From assembly GCA_050084985.1 (NCBI GenBank), contig JBITNC010000001.1, positions 105,586,001 through 105,650,000 on the forward strand: 64,000 bases of DNA. The letters run 5' to 3'. Positions 56,371 through 64,000 of the stretch are shown here, in pieces. Source of the DNA: Nageia nagi (taxonomy: Eukaryota; Pinophyta). How positions within the stretch are numbered: position 1 is the first letter of the stretch; each line of letters starts with the position of its first letter. The notes beneath the pieces were generated by a model. It was not told the DNA's origin. It saw only the letters and a list, made by a program, of their open reading frames with translations, and made no database searches. The translations under genes were made by a program, and so were the position numbers.

Positions 56371-56372
56371 AA

Positions 56373-56700
56373 TTCTTGGAATGTCAAAGGACTAATAGAT
56401 TTGATTTGTAAGGATATGATATGAAGTGATTTAGACAGTGTTGCTTACTTATATGATAATCTCTATTTTGTTTGTTTGTAAGAGATTAAATTTGTTGACT
56501 TTATTCTTTAGTATACATGTTTGTTTCTTTGGTAGAGGGGATCTTCTTTTCATACTAATCATTCTCTTGGGATCAAGGGTGTTGTCACTTTCATTTCCCC
56601 AAGATGGTTTTTAGATGTTGTTTCATGGAGGTTTGATCCTTCAAACAAAGTAGTTTGGGTTTTGCCTGACTTGCATGGCAAACCTTTTTGTATCATCAAT
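56373..56700 (+). pseudogene. LINE endonuclease, N-terminal half
   Basis: Text starts SWNVKGLIDL, the conserved first strand of the AP-type endonuclease, then EIKFVD (the metal-binding ETK position, here EIK), HSLGIKGVVTFISPRW and DPSNKVVWVLPDLHGKPFCI. It breaks off after FCIIN at 56700 and resumes at 59843. Confidence 0.75.
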
Positions 56701-59700
56701 TTAATAAATTTCTATCTCACTCCAAAACCCAAACTATTTTTTTTAAAGGCATAAACTTTAGGTGAGTTTTCATTCAACAAACAAGATATGATTCACTTTC
56801 ATTCATATCAAACATTTATGTTTCAATTAAACAAAAAATCATTATGAAGTACTTATTTATCATTGTATAATACTTTATTTTTGATAAGGAACAAAATAAC
56901 ATATTCCATAATCCATAAGTTTACTACTCCTTAATGAATTCTATAATGAATATAAGTCTCCTCAAAAGATTCTCATTTGAATAAACTTTTTTTAAAAATT
57001 TAGCATGCATTCTTAAGTTAAAATAACTTAATTTAGCTTCCTTATTTCTCCTTCATCAAATACAATTCCAAATGCCCTTTTAATAATATCGTTACAAATT
57101 CACTTTAAATTTTCATGTATCATACAAATCCAATAGAATCACCTAGCATTTATCCTTCAAGGTATAGCATAAATCAAAATATCAAGTACAAATAAAGAGC
57201 ATTTAACAACACCCAAACATTCCAAATGATTCTATTTCATGCGATAAATAAAGTGAAAAACTTAAATGAAAATATACACAAGATGAGAAATATCAAACTA
57301 GAAACCAAGGTATCCATACACAACATAAGATTTGAGCTAATGCTCAAGAAAACCCCTGGGTGTTGCCACACTAGGTAAACCTTGGGTGTTGATATTACTT
57401 TTACATCAACTTAGAACATCATATCTAGCCATTTGGTTCTTTACAAGTGTGAGCTCATTCATTCACACATCCATATCCAATCAAAATGCATACTAAATTA
57501 TTTCATCTAATTCTTTATAAAAGATAAGGAACTCAATTCCTAAGTATTCACATAATACCATGGATTCATCTTTTAAATACTCCTTTAGCACTATTTACAA
57601 TTTCATGATTAAACATACCATGTTATCTTTACCAATGTGCCAAAGATCTTACATCATACAATAATATAGTAAATTCTTAACTAACAATGATGACATCACC
57701 ACTATCAACTAGTCCCCTACTAAATATAGCATCATATGCATAAGCATTTACAAAAATACACTACCATGTAATTTTGTTAACTCATACTAATACCTAGAAT
57801 AATATTTGAATCAAGTAACCATTATACTATATTTTAACATCCTAAGGAACTATGTCATATCCTCTTAGTTTTAAATACAATTAAGTGTATTCCAACATAA
57901 TTTAAGTTAACCCTCTTGTTAAAATATTACAAGATCCAAGGACCATACAATATCAAGAAATCCAACTAGCATTTTAGTCTAAAAGGTAAGAATTCTAATT
58001 TAAATAGAATCACTTTCTATAAATGATTACAACTATCTTACCTCATTATAAATGCAAGGCAACGTATATTATAAGCTTGTTATATCTTCATTATCAGAAA
58101 TGGTAAAAATACCTATTCAACCTTGCAATATTAGAAGTTTTAGTACTACTTACCTTAGAATCAACCCAATCAAATCCGTCAGAATGTTGTCCTGCCTTCA
58201 ACCTCCATAATATGAAATGTTGATAGTATGGAGGTGATACTGAGATTGGGAAGGGAATGAATAAATCTTTGCAGCATAGAGGTATTTCCTTTGGCAGCAC
58301 CCAACAGACGCATCCACTCGGAAGTAAATATAAATCTTCAGTGCTTATCCATATTAGAGTAATGCAACATGTCTACAAAGGATTTATCCCAGCCACTTTG
58401 AGTTTAAAAAAACCCACTTCTTGTTAATTTTGAATGGTGTCAATGCTCTATTCTGTAGATGTTGAGCTGCCAAAACCATGGAAACCATCCACTCATCCAA
58501 CATAGCATTACTACATTGTACTCCCTTAAAAACATCTAGAGCCCCTTACAAAAACGTAAATAACCTTCAAACTCAATTGATGTCCTGATGTGGAGATGCA
58601 AAGTATATACGCTACTTCCGAATGGCATGAAATGGTACTATAAATTCCATAGGGAATCCTCAATATCCTTGAACTTTGTAATAAACTTGAAGCTCATTTA
58701 CGTATCTACCTCGAGAAGGTTCTATGATCAGTATAGACATGAACCCATTACTGTATATAGATCTTGTCAAACAATTCCTAGCCCTTTTAACGTATTTATT
58801 ATGGGCATATCTTGCATTCAATGTAGTTCTTGAAATTACTTAAGTGAGCATGCATCTCATCCATCAACTCCCATGATGGTACCTTCTGGAGATTACTAGA
58901 TGCTTGCAGAGTCATATGGGAAGTAATCTCCCTATTCTAAAAGCATCTTCCCTTCGTGTATCCTGCACACACATTCTCTTTTTTCTTTCTTTCCTCCTCT
59001 CTCAGGCACTACTGGTGAGTTCCATTAACTCCCCATGACTTCCCCCAACTTTGCGATTTTTACCACTCCATACTAATCTCCAGCTACTATCATGAATGCT
59101 AGAATTCTATTAAACTCCACTCAATTGGAGTGATATCATAGTGCATACAAGTGTATGGTAGGGATGTGGTTTATTGTTGACTCCTTTAGCTTGGCAGTCA
59201 CTTAGAATCCCCAAGATTTTCTCTCAGCTATGCCAACTACCAATGCATGAATTCCACTAACTAATGCTACCTTGTATCCTTAATAAATATCTTCATAGAT
59301 TCAAGTTATAGATAGATACTTTAGGTTTAACAAATAGGTTTTAGGAATAATTCAGTCACCTAGGTATCTAGTTACTAACTTAAATCTACTATCCTGATTA
59401 TTATTAATCTAGAAAAATTCATTTATCTAGATTAATTATTAATTTTTTTATTTTCTTTAATTGTAAATAATTATTAAATTCAATTTAATAATAATAATTG
59501 AGCTTGAAAATTTATTTATATAATGGAGTTTTATTACTCATCCATTTATATCACTTAAATACTTAAATGTGGATATTATCAAATTATAAATCACCATTTA
59601 ATTATCAAAGTTCACTAATATTTAAATTTATTTAAATATCTATTATTTTTAAAAGGTTATAAGCTTAGTCAATATTTAAATTAACATTTTAATATCATCA

Positions 59701-59842
59701 ATTATCCATTGATATGAAATCCTTTGATCTCATAAAACCTTAAAGTCTCAAAGTTCATACTTTACCTTACAACCCTAGAAGGCTTTTCCTAGTTAACCAT
59801 TCATAAAGGTTAATAAAAAAGGCTCTAAAACTTGGTCCATGA
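56701..59842. mobile_element. 3.1-kb insertion inside the LINE endonuclease
   Basis: It splits FCIIN from IYASNDAHER. It contains no RT, transposase or other domain. On the minus strand its right end reads TGTCATGGACCAAGTTTTAG, an LTR-like start, so a large solo LTR or a non-autonomous LTR element in minus orientation is possible. caat occurs at both junctions (56697-56700 and 59843-59846) and may be part of a target duplication. Much of 58060-59060 has visibly more CG dinucleotides than the surroundings. 59440-59700 is extremely AT-rich. Confidence 0.65.
58094..58300 (-). other. Short minus-strand open frame with splice-donor-like end
   Basis: The frame begins MLPKEIPLCCKDLFIPFPIS and includes GQHSDGFDWVDSK, directly followed by AAG-GTAAGT on the minus strand (near 58152). 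The combination could mark a transcribed exon of the inserted element, or chance. No homologue is recognised. Confidence 0.25.
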
Positions 59843-60290
59843 CAATATATATTTATGCTTCTAATGATGCACATGAAAGGTGTACCTTATGGAGGTGGCT
59901 TGCTTTGTTGTTACCCTTTTCCACTTGGGTTTTATGTGGAGACTTCAACATGGTGGAAAAGCATTATGATAAGAAAAGTCAATCACCTATAGGTTGGAGT
60001 TTGGGAGAGAGAGAAGATTGGTTTCTTATGAAAAATAAGCTTAATCTTTTTTATCCCAAAATTTGATTCACTCCTAAATATTTTCTTGAAGCTCAATGGT
60101 TTACCTGGTCCAATTTCCAAAGTGGTGATGCTCAATTTCTTAAATGACTTGATTGAGATATGTTATCAAAGAGTTACTCTTTTTATTTTACTAGAGTGTC
60201 TCCTTCAAAACCCTTTGTGATGGTTCTCCCCGATACCATCTTATTTGATCATGATTCTATTCTATTTGATATTTCTCAAGAGCAAGCTTC
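59839..60290 (+). pseudogene. LINE endonuclease, C-terminal half
   Basis: The open part (59839-60066) includes YASNDAHERCTLWRWLALLL, WVLCGDFNMVE (the GDFN catalytic block) and GWSLGEREDWFLMKNKLNLF. Further on come WFTWSNFQSGDAQFLK and LFDHDSILF (the SDH position). It directly continues the half ending at 56700. Confidence 0.85.
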
Positions 60291-61100
60291 TCATAGGATT
60301 TCCTATTCTTAGTTTTTTCTTAATATCTACTTTCTACAAAGTGACTCTATGAAAGCCCATATTTGTTGCATTTGGAATGTCATTCCTAGACCTTATGGGT
60401 CTACATGTTGGATTCAATAGTGGAATGATACCATTAAAGGAACTAATTGCACTCTTCACATTCTTAGAGTTGAGGTGGCTAAGATAAGGAAACAAAACAC
60501 TACTCTTAAGGCAAATCTTATAAAAGCTACTATTTAGTTAGAGGAAGATCCCATTATCCAACCTTCTCAAGTTTATATTGCTTCTCTTGATCATGAAATT
60601 CAAAAATCTAATCTTTATGAAGCAAAAGGAGCTCAACTATGAGCTAAGATGAATTGGCTTAAGGTGGTGATAAGGTTTCCAAGGGGTTTTTTAAATACCT
60701 TCACCCTCCTATTAATGCCACTCAATTTCATGCCATTTAGTCATAAGGTATTCATTTCACTTTCTTTCCTGATATCATTAGTCCTTTTATGTCTCATCAT
60801 AAGCAAGTTTTTGTAGCCCAACTTGTTACTGTTGTTAAGTAACAAGCTCTTCAAGAATTTTATTCTTTCATACCTCTTAGGTTTTCTAAAGCTCAAAGGG
60901 ATACTTATTATTTTTCTATAGCTCTGGAGGACCTTAAGATTGCTCTTTCACACATGGATAATGATAAAGCCCTTAGAATTGATGGCTTTCCATATAAATT
61001 CTACAAAGAATTATGAGATTTAGTTGACCCCAATCTTCTGCAAGTATATAAGGAAGCCATGATAACAAGTTCCCTAGTCCTAATAATCAATAAAGGTAAT
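60290..61100 (+). pseudogene. LINE region between endonuclease and RT
   Basis: Low-conservation linker with WNVIPRP, WNDTIKGTNCTLHILRVEVA and KIRKQNTTLKANLIKATI, which are typical of this part of plant L1 ORF2. Stops and frame changes are dense. Confidence 0.55.
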
Positions 61101-61770
61101 ATAAAATTCATCTCCAAGATAGGAGACCCTAAGACTATCACTAATTAGAGACCTATAACTATATTGAATGTGAGCTATAAAATTATTGCCAAAACTTTAG
61201 CTCTTAAACTTAGGCCTTTTCTCCCTTTGATCATTCAACCTAAGCAAACATGCTTTATTAAAGATAGATATATGTTGGATAATGTTATTGTAGTATGGGA
61301 AGGAATAGAATGGGAAAGAGTCTCTAATAAAGAGTCCTTGTTTATTAAAATTGATTTTTAAAAAGCTTTTGATATAATTGAGTGAAATTTCATTCTCTCT
61401 ATGCTTAAAGCTCTTGGATTTGGTCCATTTTTTATTCAACCTATTAGAATGATTTTTAGAGATGCCTATATTATTCTTACCATGAATTGTGTCTAATCTG
61501 CACTCATTACTCTTGCTTGCTCTATCCATCAAGTATTTCCTTTAGTCCCCTCCTATTTTGTCTTAGCTAATGAAGCTTTTGGTTATTTATTGGAAAGCAA
61601 AGCTAAGTAGAGTCTCATTAATGGTATTTATGCGACCAATTTCCATTTACAACTTATTAATGATCATTTTGATAATGATTATTTTTTAACTTTACATGAA
61701 GATGAACAGTCTATTAATTTTTCTTTGTAATAATTAAATACCTTATATTGTACTTTTGGTTCCAATATCT
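61100..61770 (+). pseudogene. LINE reverse transcriptase
   Basis: Blocks: LNVSYKIIAKTLALKLRPFL, PLIIQPKQTCFIKDRYMLDN, VIVVWEGIEWE and SLFIKIDF-stop-KAFD (open 61164-61361), then FILSMLKALGFGPFFI, HQVFPLVPSYFVLANEAFGY and LINDHFDNDYFLTLHEDE, where the FADD box reads FDND. It is a clear L1-clade RT in which the catalytic pair has changed. A minus-strand open frame (61532-61197) is its antisense shadow. Confidence 0.85.
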
Positions 61771-62890
61771 AATGCTAGAAAACATCATGTTTCAAGAAAT
61801 CTTTGAGACATCTGCCTAATTGGATTAGCCTTTTTCCCTAGAAGTGGATTCATCCTATTGAGGTCTTTAAATTTCTTAGTATTGCCTTTTCTTTCCATGC
61901 TTCTCCTTCTCATATTTTGAACTTTTTCATTTAGAAGATTAAAAAGAAGTTAGGGCATTGGTCTATGAAAAATATTTCTCTTTCTAGGAGGTATAAAATT
62001 TGTACAAAAATTTTAGCTTCCACTCATGTGTACTATTGTTCATGCTAGGTTCCTTCTAGGCATGCTATTAAAATATGGATAAGCTTCTTAGAGATTTTAT
62101 TTGAGCTTATAATATGCAAAAGTGAGGCTTTCATAGAGTAACATGGGATGTTTGTTGATTTCCTCATTCAATTGGAGGAATGGGTATTTTTTATTACCAC
62201 AACCAAGGGTTTTCTCTTTATGCTAAGTGAATCATAAGAGCCATGGAGGAAGTTGAGGCTTGGAATATCCTTGTTAGGCACTATATTTCTATAGGCCTCC
62301 ACTTTGGTAGAAATTCTAAGAAGGTTTGAATCTTCAAACAATTCTTACTACTTAAGTTCCCATCAAGATCATTAGTTCATTTATTGTCAAAAGTATTTGG
62401 AAGGCTTGGGAATATTATAATCCTTAAATTCATTGGAATATAAAATAGAATTCATGAGAAGCCTCTCTTTCTTCCATGAATATTTGGTGATCTCATATTA
62501 TTAAAATTGATCATTTTTCTTTGGATAGTGTTCAATGGGCTAGATCCATTTGCTTTCACAGGAAGGAAATAGACTCTCTTATGTGGTTTTTTTATTTTCA
62601 AAAAAAGAATGGGTTTCCCTAGGAGCAGTTTCATAGAAATTTTAATCTACAACCAAATGAAAAGGTCACTTTTAATGTTGTTATTGAAAAAATCCTATTT
62701 TTCTTTTGGAGAAAGTTGGGCTATAAGCTTTTTCAAGGGCCTTGGTGGGATTATTAGTGTTGGTCTAAGGACATTCATTTGTAAAAATTCAAATCCAAGT
62801 TAGGTTATCTTTGGCTATCACCCAATTTCCTTATGTTTGGGTGATTAAACAATAGATGTAATCTTGTTTCTATCTAATATAGATAAAGAT
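61771..62890 (+). pseudogene. LINE region after RT
   Basis: Pieces such as SNARKHHVSRN, KFLSIAFSFHASPSHIL, KKLGHWSMKNISLSRRYKI and GGMGIFYYHNQGFSLYAK follow the usual order of the L1 ORF2 C-terminal part (thumb and post-RT domain). Frames change several times. Confidence 0.55.
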
Positions 62891-63640
62891 TAAGGTTTTT
62901 GTACTATGGGCCCATTATTTTGATCCTAAGTAAAGTATTTTTTACTTGGAATTTGTTACATCAAGGATTACCTATCAGATACAGGTTATAACATTTGGGG
63001 GTGGAAAATACTATTTGTGATTTTTATGGGGAACTTGATAGTTTTGTTTATGTTGTTATGTCATGTTCTAAATCTTTAGCTACTTGGGATTGCAATTTAT
63101 CCTTTTTTTAATCCATTCTTAGCTACTCCCTACTCTTGGGTTTATGATTTATTAAGGGATCATTTGCAATATTTTGAACCTTTAGAGGAAGTATGGCATA
63201 TTTTTTAGCATAGTATTTTATCACTTATGGAAAATCAAGAATGGTATTATTTTTGAATGATAGGAAGCTTATTATTCCTTTTCTTTAGCTGATAAATATG
63301 CATTTTTTTGTGAATGTTGGTTGAATATCATCATTTAAGTGGAGAAAGTTAATGTGAAGGTTCAACATCTATGGAACTTACTTGATTATAGGGGTAATGA
63401 ACCTTAATCCATCAGTCAGGTCCCTCAGATGGTACCTCTCAATGATATTCTAGGTATTGTGGATGCTTCTCTCAGGAAAAATACTTCTTTGGTGAATGTA
63501 ATTCTTTTAGACATTCATATATTTATCACAGGTACTAGCCTCCTTCAAACCCTAAGAGAAGTCATATTATGGATCTTGTTTCTCCTTTCCCCTAGAGTGG
63601 CTAGGATGTTTGCCCACTATCTTCCAACCTAGTTAGCTAG
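62890..63640 (+). pseudogene. LINE C-terminal zinc-finger (zf-RVT-like) remnant and tail
   Basis: FTWNLLHQGLPIRYRLQHLG, then CDFYGELDSFVYVVMSCSK and LATWD resemble the zf-RVT domain at the end of plant L1 ORF2 (C-x2-C, H, C); one Cys appears as Tyr. An open frame at 63429-63632 (MVPLNDILGIVDASLRKN) is not assignable with confidence. Confidence 0.5.
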
Positions 63641-64000
63641 GGTGATGAAGGTACACCCTCCATGATATGGAAGGATGTTGTTAATGCATGTACCATTGAG
63701 GAAGAAAATTATGAGGATATTAATACTCCTAATGATGGTTGGCGAGCATTGAGCCCTAGCAGCCAAGGTTAGGAGTATCTAGGTGACATGGATAAATTTT
63801 TCCCCCAACGTTATACCTAGTTTATTGATTGCTTCTTAGTTTTGGTGATTGAATATTATGTGTATTTTGTATATAGATAATTATTTTATACTGATATTTT
63901 TTTGTTAATTTTTGGCATTATTTTTCTAGGTTCCCCATTTCCTAACTTGAGTTAGTTTGAAAGGGATATGTTTTCTTGTTGTGTTTGATCACTGGGTGTG
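63641..64000. other. Sequence after the LINE coding relic
   Basis: Includes a T-rich stretch (63880-63960). No poly(A) tail marking the LINE end was seen. Confidence 0.4.

Larger units (their letters stand above)
54951..63800 (+). mobile_element. Decayed L1-type LINE, interrupted by a 3.1-kb insertion
   Basis: ORF1 (DUF4283-like), AP-type endonuclease, reverse transcriptase and a C-terminal zinc-finger region appear in order on the + strand, the layout of plant L1 LINEs. The endonuclease is split at 56700/59843. No poly(A) tail or target duplication was identified, so both ends are approximate. Stops are numerous. Confidence 0.8.

Noticed and set aside
61197-61532. Minus-strand 111-codon protein
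   Set aside because: It lies opposite the LINE RT domain, which is the supported reading.
1-64000. An alternative genetic code with TAG/TAA read as Gln
   Set aside because: Many stops do sit at Gln positions, but others replace Trp, Arg or Tyr, frameshifts are common, and CAA/CAG remain in use. Decay by deamination explains all of these.

Overview
This window looks like nuclear DNA from a plant with a large, repeat-rich genome. A gymnosperm is the best guess, but that is an inference. I found no intact host gene, tRNA or rRNA. Almost everything recognisable is decayed transposable element: Ty3/gypsy elements of at least three lineages, a Ty1/copia solo LTR, a hAT-type transposase relic, an L1-type LINE, and several minisatellites and microsatellites. 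The DNA is very AT-rich, CG dinucleotides are scarce, and coding relics are broken mainly by TAG, TAA and TGA where CAG, CAA, TGG or CGA is expected. That pattern fits long-term deamination of methylated cytosine in silenced repeats.

Layout. 1-8650: a + strand chromovirus-like gypsy element (Tekay/Del type) entering from the left. Its RT-RNase H-integrase-N segment is a tandem array with a period of about 1,310 bp. 8650-13740: mostly non-coding, with a (TA)n tract, a probable minus-strand LTR whose 5' end is near 12525, and a 26-bp minisatellite. 13743-15880: a hAT-type transposase pseudogene (+). 15886-17000: the integrase tail and 3' LTR of another gypsy element (+). 17360-18480: unidentified decayed coding stretches (-). 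19421-24252: element C, a minus-strand gypsy element (tRNA-iMet-like PBS) that lost its RT core/RNase H and its integrase core; a copia solo LTR sits in its gag zinc knuckle. 24246-24835: a 27-bp minisatellite.

25098-53720 holds the most informative part: two full-length elements of one Tat-like gypsy family, A (+, 25103-38758, duplication ATTCT) and B (-, 39549-53715, duplication CTTTT), lying tail to tail. Both have the order LTR - PBS set back by 18 nt - gag - protease - an additional RNase H - RT - RNase H - integrase - a roughly 4-kb accessory ORF with a conserved coiled coil - LTR. The RNase H upstream of RT and the large 3' ORF are the best candidates for something poorly described.

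54950-63800: an L1-type LINE (+) with ORF1, endonuclease, RT and C-terminal zinc-finger remnants. Its endonuclease is split by a 3.1-kb insertion (56701-59842) that is visibly richer in CG than its surroundings and so probably younger.

The nesting gives a relative history: copia LTR into C, A and B inserted with intact 5-bp duplications, and the 3.1-kb insert into the LINE. Coordinates given to the base come from matching repeat ends by eye; domain edges in decayed genes are approximate.
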